Below, piece by piece: positions 18,486 through 27,140 of a stretch of DNA of 45,408 nt. Positions within the stretch are counted from its first letter, which is position 1; each line of letters begins with the position of its first letter. Location: the NCBI RefSeq assembly GCF_000415985.1, contig NZ_KE356561.1:2266417-2311824 (forward strand), in the 5' to 3' direction. The DNA is from Haloquadratum walsbyi J07HQW2. GTDB lineage: Archaea; Halobacteriota; Halobacteria; Halobacteriales; Haloferacaceae. The position numbers and the translations under genes are program-made. The notes beneath the pieces were generated by a model. The model saw nothing but the letters and a program-made list of their open reading frames with translations. It had not been told where the DNA came from and made no database searches.

Positions 18486-19163
18486 TTATGATCCGAAAAG
18501 TAATGTACAGAAGCTGTGTTCAGCCCTACGCAGACGCTCACTTAGGGTCGATCGGCTGATACCGAGTTCTTCTGCGATTTCTTTTGCATTTACCCTTTGT
18601 GGAACTTTAAAATACCCCATCTGATAGGCGGTTTCTAGAACAATTAATTGTTTTTTTGATAACTTCCCAGACATAGTTTGTCTGATCTTGTTTCCGCCGA
18701 GGGGAAATCCAATTTTGCCCGTTTGTGTTGTTCCAATTAACTTAATCTCACCGAAATTCTCTTCGATAGCTCCAGCAACTGTTTTAAGATGACTCCAGTC
18801 ATACATTGATGCGATCAATTCTATGTGTGAACGTTTGCCGACGATTCTGTGAGGAATTGTCTCGTTTGTCGTTAATGACATGAGGACTGGCGCCTCCGAA
18901 CTCTCAGTCAGCACACTGAGATGGTAGGTGTGAGACTCGGTTTCTGTTTGCGCCATATCGATAATTTTGAAATTTGACAACTGGCTCGAGAAAGTCTCCT
19001 CAGAAACGTCTGAATCGCACTGCACCGTCAAAGAAAGTATAACATCATTATCCGCCACGGGCAGTGCATTGTTGAGTTCAACGTTCGCAACCTCATCGCT
19101 GATAGCAAACATTGTTGATGAAACCCCTGCAAGGGGCATTTCAAGTTTAATCCTGAGCATCAC
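18486..19163 (-). CDS. Bat-type HTH_10 transcriptional regulator
   Basis: A 225-residue protein with an N-terminal ligand or sensor domain (about 1-155; beta-rich, with VILSLTVQCDSDVSEETF) and a C-terminal HTH_10 domain. The latter starts LSKKQLIVLETAYQMGYF, followed by VNAKEIAEELGISRSTLSERLRRAEHS. This organisation is typical of haloarchaeal Bat-like regulators. It lies upstream of the acetone carboxylase operon on the same strand, with the UspA-like gene between, so it is a good candidate activator of that operon. A 7-bp inverted repeat lies 77-97 bp upstream of its start, possibly for autoregulation. The spacing of helices in the HTH looks intact. Confidence 0.85.
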   Translation of the reverse strand: MMLRIKLEMPLAGVSSTMFAISDEVANVELNNALPVADNDVILSLTVQCDSDVSEETFSSQLSNFKIIDMAQTETESHTYHLSVLTESSEAPVLMSLTTNETIPHRIVGKRSHIELIASMYDWSHLKTVAGAIEENFGEIKLIGTTQTGKIGFPLGGNKIRQTMSGKLSKKQLIVLETAYQMGYFKVPQRVNAKEIAEELGISRSTLSERLRRAEHSFCTLLFGS

Positions 19164-19239
19164 TGGGGTCGATTATAATTTTGGATTTGGACTGCCTATG
19201 CGATCTTGTGTATCCCCGTAGTGGTTTTTACTGAGAGTA

Positions 19240-19260
19240 TATTGAGTGTTTTTCTCAATA
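19240..19260. repeat. Inverted repeat upstream of the HTH_10 regulator gene
   Basis: TATTGAG (19240-19246) and CTCAATA (19254-19260) are perfect complements with a T-rich 7-bp spacer. It may be an operator of the regulator gene on the minus strand, or a hairpin. Confidence 0.35.
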
Positions 19261-19313
19261 CAGTCAATTTGATCTGAACAGTACAATGGAGAATATGTGC
19301 TTATTTAACTCTT

Positions 19314-19565
19314 TTAGACAAGTGCTTCAGTGAGCTTCTTGATTAGATGTGGTGGCATTGAGTTATAAACGACAGGGCGCGCCAGGTGCACATCACCGTC
19401 AGCGAGGATGAGTTTCCAATCCCCCAGTATATGCGTCAGTGATCCCATATCGACCCGAGTGTGCATCAGTAGAGTTGTTCCTGATATCGCCGACGACCGT
19501 CGAACGATTTGATGAGGCTGGATCAGGAGCAAACCTGAGGTCGTATTCAGTGAGTTCAACATCAT
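19314..19565 (-). CDS. Unidentified 83-residue frame, probably a gene remnant
   Basis: The frame starts 4 nt inside the end of the FAD-oxidase fragment (19562). It contains LLLIQPHQIVRRSSAISG, MHTRVDMGSLTHILGDWKL and ARPVVYNSMPPHLIKKL. I recognise no family. It sits between a truncated oxidase fragment and the HTH_10 regulator, in a zone of decay, so it may be the end of another broken gene. Confidence 0.3.
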   Translation of the reverse strand: MMLNSLNTTSGLLLIQPHQIVRRSSAISGTTLLMHTRVDMGSLTHILGDWKLILADGDVHLARPVVYNSMPPHLIKKLTEALV

Positions 19566-19780
19566 GATGATCTTGAACCTTCCCCGGCTAGTCGGGCTTG
19601 ATAGATACTGTCATCAGTCGAATAGAGAATTTTGGTGTATTCGTCGAATCGAACGTCGCCATCAATCCGACCCCGAAGTGTCATTACAAACCCACGGTAT
19701 TCAGGGAAATTCGGTTGTTCGGTGTCTATTGTTGTCACTGTTGTTGTCCATCTATCTGAACCCGAATCGCTCTGTGCCAT
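19562..19780 (-). pseudogene. N-terminal fragment of an FAD-linked oxidase (D-lactate dehydrogenase/GlcD type)
   Basis: A 72-residue frame contains LRGRIDGDVRFDEYTKILYSTDDSIYQ, here given as two parts: LRGRIDGDVRFDEY and TKILYSTDDSIYQ. This is the conserved start of haloarchaeal FAD-binding oxidases, which normally continue for hundreds of residues with VVFP and a full FAD fold. Here it stops at once (ARLAGEGSRSS). The rest is absent from the window, so this is a truncated remnant. Confidence 0.55.
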
Positions 19781-19783
19781 ATG

Positions 19784-21380
19784 TCAACTACCTGGCTTGG
19801 ATACGGAAGGACCAGAGATCATAGAGCCACGGGATCTCAATAACTTGGAGAAGACCGACTTCTTGAGACGACTAGCACACCGCCCATCTTTATTGAGTAG
19901 TGTCACCTCAGAGTCGTATTCAGACTGGAGTAACTTCGCAATATGAGCTGATAGCTCAGAATCCGGACCACCGGCTGTGGGAATGAAGATGCGGAGGGGT
20001 CGAACCCGCGGTCACGGAAGATCAAGAAATCACAGGGAATCGTTTCGATCTGTTCGTCTATGATCGATTCAGTCCATCCCGGTGAGCCGTGTGAATCCGG
20101 GTCCCACCCCCATCACGACAAGACCAGCCGTGTGTGCGAGCAGCATCAAAGATAGCCTCATAGGATTTATGTAACAGGATCGCATGTGTCTTCATACCGG
20201 CGCTAAACATTTTAGCGTCCTTACGAGCGTTGTCGAGTAGTCGCTTTGAGGTCTCGTCCATCTTATCGGATCGATCGGCAGCAGCCGAAAGCGCCGTTTG
20301 GTCAGGAACAGTGGCAATGTGCGTAGCGACCACTGTTCCGTTGCGCTGTTTGGCGATAGCGCTGGCGAGTATAATGAGATCTTTTTCATTTTCAGGATTA
20401 GCTAACGGCACCATCACGCGGTACTGTCCACCATCTGGTTGAACACTGGTAACCGCATTGACGGCTGCATCAGGCATTACTTCGGAATGTGAGGTGATAT
20501 ATTTTGATAGAATTCCCCGTTTCTCGGTCCGAGAGCGGGCATACAATACATACCAGACAATCGCTGCGGTAGCAATACCAAACGAGAGCAGCAAGGCATC
20601 TCCGGCGATAAACACCAACAATGCAAATGAAAAAACGATACCAAGGATTGGTACCAGTGGATACAGCGGCACGGTGAACGCGGGTTTGTATTCTTTGGGG
20701 TTCACATATCGCATCACGATGAGTGCGAGATTCAACAATCCATAGATGATGAGATGTATACCCGATGCAGCACCCGAAAGTAGCGTCAGATCACCGATGA
20801 TAATGAATAAGAGAATGAGCCCACCAGTGATGCCAATCGCTCTGTAGGGCGTCCCGAGGAACGTGAACACTGCAAGGATAACGACCAGCAGGGTGACGAT
20901 TACATTCTGGAGTCAACCGGTTTCCTTTGCATCAACGTAGTTGATGAGGATAAAGAAGGCTCCACCAGCAAGTGCAATGAGTTGCACGATAGTTATTGAC
21001 ACCGGCGCAACACCGACACTACCACTAAGACCGAAGATCCGGGCAATATAGCGTCCAAACCCGATCATATAGAACGCGCTGGCGAAAGCTAGACCGAACC
21101 AGTTAGCCCACCCCGCGACAGAGCCGAACACGGGACCAAGCGCGTGATTGACGTAGTAGTACGCCCCACCCAAGCGGGGCATCGCTGTCCCAAGTTCGCT
21201 TACCGACAGCGCGGTAAACATAGCAATAACACCGCCGAGGATGAACGTGACTGACGCCATTGAACCGGCTTTGAGGATCGCCTCTCCCGGAAGGACGAAA
21301 ATACCCGCACCGATCATCGTCCCGATATCGATAGTTAGAGCCGCCAGTAATCCAAGGTTTTTCGCGAGGTCCTCACTCAT
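19784..21380 (-). pseudogene. APC-family amino-acid transporter with C-terminal Usp domains, decayed
   Basis: The gene starts MSEDLAKNLGLLAALTIDIG, followed by GTMIGAGIFVLPGEAI, SELGTAMPRLGGAYYYVNHA and LGPVFGSVAGWANWFG, the signature of haloarchaeal amino acid/cation transporters. An in-frame TGA (20913-20915) follows VDAKETG; the frame then continues cleanly (VIVTLLVVILAVFTFLGTPY) to the first Usp-like segment (YRVMVPLANPENEKDLIILA). Near 20085 and again near 20000 the frame shifts; the remaining Usp part (FIPTAGGPDSELSAHIAKLL) ends at 19784. One stop and several indels make it non-functional as a whole, though the first 155 residues could still be made. Its start overlaps the upstream Usp gene by 4 nt. 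Confidence 0.8.
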
Positions 21381-21796
21381 GTCTTCTCGCCACGGGGGAG
21401 AGCGATGATTGGACGATCAGCCTTGGTAACCAGTTTTGTCGAGACATCAGCGGAAAGAAACTGCATGAGACGACTCCCGCCGCGGGATCGATAGGCAATG
21501 GCACTTGCGCCGACCTCATCAGCCACTTTGGATATCTCCGCTGCGACATCCTGCCCATAGACGGTGTGGTCTTCGGCGTCCGGAAACACTGACTGGATGG
21601 CGGCACATGATTCTTCAGCTTGTTCGACTGATGTCTTATCCGGCGCGCCACCGCTTTTCTCGACAACATGAATTGTCGTCACATGATTTGGCTTGTACGG
21701 TTCAAGAGCTCTCGCCGTTTTTAATGCGTCATCTTCGTTCGCAACCGGTAGAAGCACGTGCGTGGGCATGGTTCTACCGTCAGACTCACTACTCAT
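21377..21796 (-). CDS. UspA-family universal stress protein
   Basis: A 139-residue (or 131 from the internal ATG at MPTHVLLPVA) UspA domain: THVLLPVANEDDALKTARAL, ADEVGASAIAYRSRGGSRL and a C-terminal TKADRPIIALPRG. The glycine loop is abbreviated compared with ATP-binding Usp proteins. It overlaps the broken amino-acid transporter gene by 4 nt (ATGA), the typical haloarchaeal Usp-transporter operon, so it has probably lost its partner. Confidence 0.82.
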   Translation of the reverse strand: MSSESDGRTMPTHVLLPVANEDDALKTARALEPYKPNHVTTIHVVEKSGGAPDKTSVEQAEESCAAIQSVFPDAEDHTVYGQDVAAEISKVADEVGASAIAYRSRGGSRLMQFLSADVSTKLVTKADRPIIALPRGEKT

Positions 21797-22109
21797 ATCT
21801 GTCAGTCCACCTATTTTTTGTTAATAGTATGTGCACAGCTGAATGCACTCACCGCGTATTATGGGATGTAGTTTCGAAAAGAGAGTTACTTTCTTGAGCC
21901 GCCAGATGAATCTCAGTTTTTAGTCCTCTCGCGCCAAACAGTTACTAACCTAGCGATTGGTGGTTTTCGAAATTTTCAGTTTTTATAATGAATTATACTT
22001 GCAACTTCTCTGATCGAGAGGTCTTCGTTGAATCTTACCCAGTAGTTCAATTACTCTCAGGCTTAGTAATGGAGCCTTGATAGAGGTCTCATTGCTCTAT
22101 CCATAACCG
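21797..22109. other. Divergent intergenic region
   Basis: These 313 bp lie between the Usp gene (minus) and the JAMM-like gene (plus). AT-rich stretches suggest promoters for both sides. No gene is supported. Confidence 0.4.
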
Positions 22110-22619
22110 ATGATCTTGATATGGGGTATATCAGCAGGCATATCAAGTCAAAACACCTGTATCATACCAAATATAAATACAGATATGATTCTGTGGTCAG
22201 CACAGGCAATTCGCATCTCACCGATACTCCGTGATGCGGTTGAAAATCACATCGCAACTAATCATCCTGAAGAAGCCGGTGGGTTTCTTGACTGCGATCG
22301 ACAGGGTAGCCATCTTCGCGCAACCAGCCACGTTCCATTCGAGAATGAGGCTGCGAAACCGAAACGATTCTTCAAGACTGTCGTTGATGACCGGGCTCCG
22401 CCTCCGCCGCGTGTCTTCTATCACTCACATACTACAGCCAAATCTGTTGCCGGGCTTAGCAGCGTTGACAAGCGCTCAATTCCAGAGCGATTTGCAGTTG
22501 TCATTTTCGCCCCACGATCGAACGCACTCAGTTACCGCGGGTTCAGACGCGGAGTGATCAACTGGCATGAGCTTCGGGTCGAAGCAGATGAATCAGGTTC
22601 ACAGTTGGCTCGTCTTTGA
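22110..22619 (+). CDS. Stand-alone JAMM/MPN-domain metalloprotease-like protein
   Basis: A 169-residue frame; the domain itself begins near residue 34, and a second ATG at 22185 (MILWSAQAI) is a plausible true start giving 144 residues. The JAMM motif is visible: Glu in HPEEAGGFL, then His-Ser-His followed by nine residues and Ser-Ser-Val-Asp (FYHSHTTAKSVAGLSSVDK), with FAVVIFAP after it. JAMM enzymes cleave isopeptide bonds of ubiquitin-like modifiers (SAMPs in haloarchaea) or act on sulfur-carrier proteins. No E1-like or SAMP gene is adjacent, so the substrate is unknown. The divergent neighbour is a Usp gene. Confidence 0.75.
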   Translation: MILIWGISAGISSQNTCIIPNINTDMILWSAQAIRISPILRDAVENHIATNHPEEAGGFLDCDRQGSHLRATSHVPFENEAAKPKRFFKTVVDDRAPPPPRVFYHSHTTAKSVAGLSSVDKRSIPERFAVVIFAPRSNALSYRGFRRGVINWHELRVEADESGSQLARL

Positions 22620-23148
22620 GACCTAGTGTCAGGTTATGGGTGACAGGCTATTTTATGAGCGTGCTGGTGGACTCGTGAGAGAATAATCGTGTTTTTCATA
22701 CACAACAGCCACGCCGCGTCTGACAAAAAAGCGCTCTCAGGGTGAGCGCTGATGAGAGTGGCTTCTGACATCCTAAGAGACAACCAAACTTGATCTGATC
22801 AACGTGTTTGAAATGAACGGTATTTTTTTGAGTTTGAATTTCTATCTCCTCTCTGCACTTTCTCACTCACTCGAAGATATAATATCTCGTGGTGAGACCG
22901 CTGTAATGTCTGCTCTATCTTACAAATCATCAAAGTGTATTAATTGTATATATGTACTGGTATAGATGGGTTTAGTGTATGTACACACTCATACCACTAG
23001 AGTAAATATACAAACATAGGATGAAACTTTTAATCAATGGTTGAATCTACACTTTTGTCGACTACATGAATACAAAAGGTCGCCGTTCAGTAGAAGGAGC
23101 AGACAAATGCGCACTAAGTACCAGTGAGTTGAATCATGGAGAATCCAG
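22620..23148. other. Intergenic region upstream of the SSS transporter
   Basis: These 529 bp hold no supported gene. Around 22728-22748 there is a short GC-rich palindromic stretch (AGCGCT repeated). The right end contains GCGCACTAA (23109-23117), a motif also present before the ureohydrolase gene, and AT-rich promoter-like sequence near 23025. Confidence 0.45.
23109..23117 (+). promoter_or_regulatory. GCGCACTAA motif upstream of the SSS transporter
   Basis: The 9-bp GCGCACTAA lies 32 nt before the transporter ATG. The reverse complement of this motif forms the right arm of the inverted repeat just before the ureohydrolase gene (26012-26022). Candidate shared regulator half-site. Confidence 0.4.
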
Positions 23149-24705
23149 ATGAGTATCATTCTTTACGGGATAATCGGCATCATCGTAACGATGCTGATGG
23201 TCGGGTTCTACGTTGCACGAAGAGTAAAAGGCGACAGCATGAATTACATAGTCGCCGGTCGGGGACTGATACTCCCGCTTGCGGCGGCAACACTAATGGC
23301 GCAGTCGTTAGACTCAAATGCTACATTAGGGAATACTGATCTTGTTGCTTCTTTCGGATTTTGGGCTGGTGCGGCTCTCCCACTTGGGCTTGCGACGTGT
23401 TTGTTCTTGACCGGTCTGTTTTTCGCGAAACCAATGAATCGTATGAATCTAACCACATTGCCGGACTTTTATCGACGAAAATACGGACGCACGGCAGAGG
23501 TTCTCGCCAGTCTTATTATGTCGTTTGCTTATGCTTTCCTTTTGGCTGGAAACCTCGTCGCTGGTGGGTTCCTGTTTGAGATTTTCGTCGGCACGAGCTT
23601 TGAACTCGGTGTTGGGATTATCGCCGTCTTGGTGGTGACATACACTGTTGCTGGAGGATTGTTCTCAGTTGCATACACTGACTTATTACAGGCTGCTGTA
23701 GCACTGATTGGCTCAGTCGGTTTAATTGTATTTATTGGCACACAATATGGATTCACCATCCCGTCAGGAATGGGTCCAACGAACATTGGTCAATTGACCG
23801 ATCCAAGTCAGGGTGCGTATATTAATCTGGCAACTATTGTCGCCCTTGGATTAGGAGATATTGTTGCCATTGACTTCATGGAACGTGTATTCGCGGCTGA
23901 TAGCCCGGAGACTGCGCGCAAGGCATGCTTCATTGGTGCGGCTGGGACCCTGATTATCGGGGTGCCGTTCTCGATTGTCGCACTGTCTGCCAACCCAATT
24001 CTCACCTCTCTCGGGGTAGATGTTGGGAACCAGGCTGTTTTGTACTCACTATTGCAGAACGCAGTACCACCGTGGCTAGCTGCACTTGTTATCGCAGGGA
24101 TCCTTGCAGCCTCATTTTCAACGAGCGATGGTGCAATCCTCGGCACATCGGCGGTTATCGCACGAAATATCGGAAACATCCGCGTTGATGAGAGCACACC
24201 CACTGTCACTGATGGTGGATCGGCTAGCGGGGGTCTACTTGAAACGAAAAGTGACAAACTTCTTACCGTCACCCGGCTGATGACTGTACCAATCACATTA
24301 CTGGGAATATTCCTCGCAATCCGTGTTTCAGCGACGGGGATGCTGCTCGTGTTAGCGTTTGATATCATGTTAGCAGGAGCGTTTGTTCCACTAGTGTTGG
24401 GTCTTTACTGGTCGGAGATGGCGACTACGCCGGCGGCATTAGCCTCGATGGTTAGCGGTTCGCTTGCTCGAGTTATTTTATTTGTTTTGGTGCCGACGAC
24501 GTATGCGTATCAAAACACGTTGTTATACATTGAAAACGATATTTTCACATCGTCATTCGATGGACTACCAACATTCATCGCAGCCGGTGTGAGTTTCGTC
24601 GTTTTCGTGGCTGTCGCTTACATGACGAAAGACAGCTATGGGGTTCGAAATCTTGATACCGACGGCCGGCGCACAATCGTCGCTGGCGGTGAAGACGAAG
24701 ATTAA
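23149..24705 (+). CDS. Sodium:solute symporter (SSS family)
   Basis: A 518-residue membrane protein with about 13 hydrophobic helices. SSS landmarks include GFYVARRVKGDSMNYIVAGR near the start, LTTLPDFYRRKYGR, VVTYTVAGGLFSVAYTDLLQ and GILAASFSTSDGAILGTSAV. It imports a small organic solute with Na+. The next genes encode AbrB-PhoU and an agmatinase-type ureohydrolase, so the solute may be a guanidino compound or polyamine precursor; this is context-based inference. A GGAG lies a few bases before the ATG. The C-terminal tail is short and acidic. Confidence 0.92.
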   Translation: MSIILYGIIGIIVTMLMVGFYVARRVKGDSMNYIVAGRGLILPLAAATLMAQSLDSNATLGNTDLVASFGFWAGAALPLGLATCLFLTGLFFAKPMNRMNLTTLPDFYRRKYGRTAEVLASLIMSFAYAFLLAGNLVAGGFLFEIFVGTSFELGVGIIAVLVVTYTVAGGLFSVAYTDLLQAAVALIGSVGLIVFIGTQYGFTIPSGMGPTNIGQLTDPSQGAYINLATIVALGLGDIVAIDFMERVFAADSPETARKACFIGAAGTLIIGVPFSIVALSANPILTSLGVDVGNQAVLYSLLQNAVPPWLAALVIAGILAASFSTSDGAILGTSAVIARNIGNIRVDESTPTVTDGGSASGGLLETKSDKLLTVTRLMTVPITLLGIFLAIRVSATGMLLVLAFDIMLAGAFVPLVLGLYWSEMATTPAALASMVSGSLARVILFVLVPTTYAYQNTLLYIENDIFTSSFDGLPTFIAAGVSFVVFVAVAYMTKDSYGVRNLDTDGRRTIVAGGEDED

Positions 24706-24829
24706 TACGAAAACGTTTGGTTTTTTCGTAGAATCCTGCTGTAGCGAACATCAAGAAGCTTATACAGTAAAAGGTACGTATATTTTTTATCTATATGCAT
24801 TTAGATACGCAATTTTCAGGTCGTACTCG

Positions 24830-25879
24830 ATGAAAGGGGAATATCCACAAACCCGTCGGAAAGCCCAGCAGCTGGGATCTTCAACACTTGCGGTGACCGT
24901 GCCTGCCGAGTGGGCTCATCATCACGATATCACAAAAGGTGATCAACTTATCCTTCAGCGAGATGAAAACAGTAGCTCATTGCTCGTTACCCCGGAAGAG
25001 CCAGCACTAACTGAGACCAAGACGACAATCGCCGCCGAGACGATGAGTGCAGATGCACTTTCACGGGCGGTCGTCACCCAGTATATTCTTGGGCGTGGAT
25101 TTATTCGGATTGAAGCTGGTGACACGCTTTCATCGGCGCAATACGATGCTGTCCTTGACGCCCAGCGCCGGCTTATGGGGCTTGGTATCGTCGAAGAGTC
25201 AGCCACTCACATCACCATCCGATGTTCTGTCGACCCGGGTGATTTTGATTTACCAACTCTGTTTGGTCGGCTTGGGCGGACAGAGGCAACGATTAGATCA
25301 AGCGCCGTCGAAGCGCTGCTGGCAGCTGATTCTGACGCCGCCCAGCAGGTACGAGACCGAAGCCTCCAAATTGAAAAGCTATTTTCGCTATTCCTCCGAC
25401 TCGTGTTCACTACGTACCGGAATCCACAATTGAACCAGATGGTTGGTGTCGGATCGGGATTCCCGCTAATTGGGTATCGATCAGCAGCTCAAGACATCGC
25501 ACTAATGGCTGGTATTGCCGACAGGATAGCTGTGATCGCGGCTGAGGATCTGGTCGAACCGCTACCTACTAGGGTCGCTAACGGTGTTGAGTCAGTACAC
25601 GACGCCCTTGGGGCTGCTGCTGAGTCTGTCAGGGAAGCTGTCGTCGACCCAGAGTACAGTCGCGTTATATCAGCACACGAACGGCTTCACACATTCCGCG
25701 AGTGCTCGGAAGCAGCAATCGAGCAGTTAGAAGATGACCGTCCTGACCCGTTACTCGCTCTTCATCGGTGTCATATACTCTTTGAGCGAAGCGCGCGACA
25801 CACAGAGGATACGCTCGATGTGGCGACACATCTTGCATTTCGTGAAAGCCCAGATGTAGTAACTCAGAGCAATCCTTAA
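24830..25879 (+). CDS. AbrB-PhoU regulatory protein
   Basis: Starting at ATG 24830 the protein has 349 residues; an open frame extends upstream into the transporter's 3' end, but that extension lacks domain character. The first ~50 residues form an AbrB-like swapped-hairpin DNA-binding domain (RRKAQQLGSSTLAVTVPAEW, then ITKGDQLILQRDE). The rest is a helical PhoU-like domain with the usual pattern of two repeats (RDRSLQIEKLFSLFLRLVF and CHILFERSARHTEDTLD). Haloarchaeal members are linked to regulation of transport; here it sits between a symporter and a ureohydrolase, so local control is plausible. Confidence 0.87.
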   Translation: MKGEYPQTRRKAQQLGSSTLAVTVPAEWAHHHDITKGDQLILQRDENSSSLLVTPEEPALTETKTTIAAETMSADALSRAVVTQYILGRGFIRIEAGDTLSSAQYDAVLDAQRRLMGLGIVEESATHITIRCSVDPGDFDLPTLFGRLGRTEATIRSSAVEALLAADSDAAQQVRDRSLQIEKLFSLFLRLVFTTYRNPQLNQMVGVGSGFPLIGYRSAAQDIALMAGIADRIAVIAAEDLVEPLPTRVANGVESVHDALGAAAESVREAVVDPEYSRVISAHERLHTFRECSEAAIEQLEDDRPDPLLALHRCHILFERSARHTEDTLDVATHLAFRESPDVVTQSNP

Positions 25880-25981
25880 AATATATTAACATGAATAAAT
25901 TGTTGGAACGGGCATCTACTCAACCGATGAACTGGCATTTCATGCAAGAAACGTTTTAGTATTACCTGAAACTTCAAATTA

Positions 25982-26022
25982 TTACGCACTAATCGAAATG
26001 ATTACTCTCTGTTAGTGCGCAA
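25982..26022. promoter_or_regulatory. Inverted repeat (candidate operator) before the ureohydrolase gene
   Basis: TTACGCACTAA (25982-25992) and TTAGTGCGCAA (26012-26022) are complementary at 10 of 11 positions with a 19-bp spacer. The right arm ends 11 nt before the ATG. GCGCACTAA, also present upstream of the SSS transporter, is contained in the right arm (reverse strand). Confidence 0.55.
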
Positions 26023-26033
26023 TTAATTAAATT

Positions 26034-27140
26034 ATGACAGACAAAAGATCTGGAGAGGACATCTACGGCGAGCAACATAAAGAATCAAATGAACCAATCT
26101 TCAGTGGCATCCCGACATTTCTCAAACTCCCACAAGTGGACCGAGATCAATTGGCTGCCGAAGACGTTGACATCGGTATTATCGGTGCGCCTTTAGATAC
26201 AGCGACCACCATCCGACCCGGAACTCGTTACGGTCCCCGTGCGGTGCGGGCAGCATCGACGGTCCCGTCCCCACCGTATGAGCACTTCAACATTGAGACC
26301 GGTGTTGATCCGTTCGATACATTCAGTGTTGCAGATACCGGTGATGCAGCCGTCTCACCAGGTGAGACACGCCAGAGCCAGCTAAATATTGAGGATGCAG
26401 TCGCTGAGGTAAGCGAGCAGGCGACGCCAATCGTCATCGGTGGCGACCACTCTATCTCACATCCTGATATTAAGGGCTGGGCAGAGGCTAACGGTTATGA
26501 CGATATCGGTCTCGTTCACTTCGACTGCCACGCGGACACTGGCGAAAATGGTCTAACCGGGTTCGACTACGACCATGGTGCGTGGGTAAAGCGAGTCTAC
26601 GACGAGGGGATAATGGATGGTGAAAACTACACGCTGATTGGTCCTCGTGGTTTCTGGCCTGGTCCTGATACTTATGAGGGGATGCGTAAAGCGGACATGA
26701 AATGGTACACTTCGATGCAGGTAGGGAACATGGATCTTGACGAGATTGTTACAGATGCTGTCCAACGAGCGACTGATGGCACCGACGCTGTCTGGGTCTC
26801 ATTTGATGTTGATGTTATGGATCCTGCGTACGCGCCCGGCACTGGCGAGCCAGAACCTGGAGGACTCCTTCCTCGAGAAGCAATTTATATGATCCGTGAG
26901 GTTGTCAAAGCACTTGACCCCGAAGACTTCGGGTTTGATGTTGTCGAAGTCTCACCAGCTTACGACACCAGCGACACCAACTCATATAACGGTGGAGTTA
27001 CCAGTGGACTTGCCAACCGTCTGATCATTGAAGTAATGGGTAGTATGGCTCTCGCAAAACAAGGATTAATTGAGGGCTCACCAATTACGCCGAAGGAATC
27101 ACCTGGTCCGAGTAAACCGCCTCAAACTGCTGACGACTGA
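26034..27140 (+). CDS. Agmatinase-family ureohydrolase
   Basis: A 368-residue member of the arginase/agmatinase superfamily, somewhat longer than typical agmatinases (about 300-320). All three metal-binding motifs are intact: GGDHS (136-140), DCHAD (164-168) and SFDVDVMDP (about 257-264). These hold the Mn(II) or Ni(II) pair that hydrolyses a guanidino group to urea (or ammonia plus urea for guanidine). The Cys in DCHAD replaces the usual Ala of DAHxD. The preferred substrate (agmatine, guanidinobutyrate, guanidine and others) cannot be read from sequence alone. It follows the AbrB-PhoU gene after 154 bp with its own operator-like repeat. The C-terminal tail PKESPGPSKPPQTADD is disordered. 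Confidence 0.92.
   Translation: MTDKRSGEDIYGEQHKESNEPIFSGIPTFLKLPQVDRDQLAAEDVDIGIIGAPLDTATTIRPGTRYGPRAVRAASTVPSPPYEHFNIETGVDPFDTFSVADTGDAAVSPGETRQSQLNIEDAVAEVSEQATPIVIGGDHSISHPDIKGWAEANGYDDIGLVHFDCHADTGENGLTGFDYDHGAWVKRVYDEGIMDGENYTLIGPRGFWPGPDTYEGMRKADMKWYTSMQVGNMDLDEIVTDAVQRATDGTDAVWVSFDVDVMDPAYAPGTGEPEPGGLLPREAIYMIREVVKALDPEDFGFDVVEVSPAYDTSDTNSYNGGVTSGLANRLIIEVMGSMALAKQGLIEGSPITPKESPGPSKPPQTADD

Noticed and set aside
22725-22765. GC-rich AGCGCT stretch as a terminator or riboswitch
   Set aside because: The self-complementary parts are short and give several equally weak pairings; no clear hairpin or aptamer can be defended.
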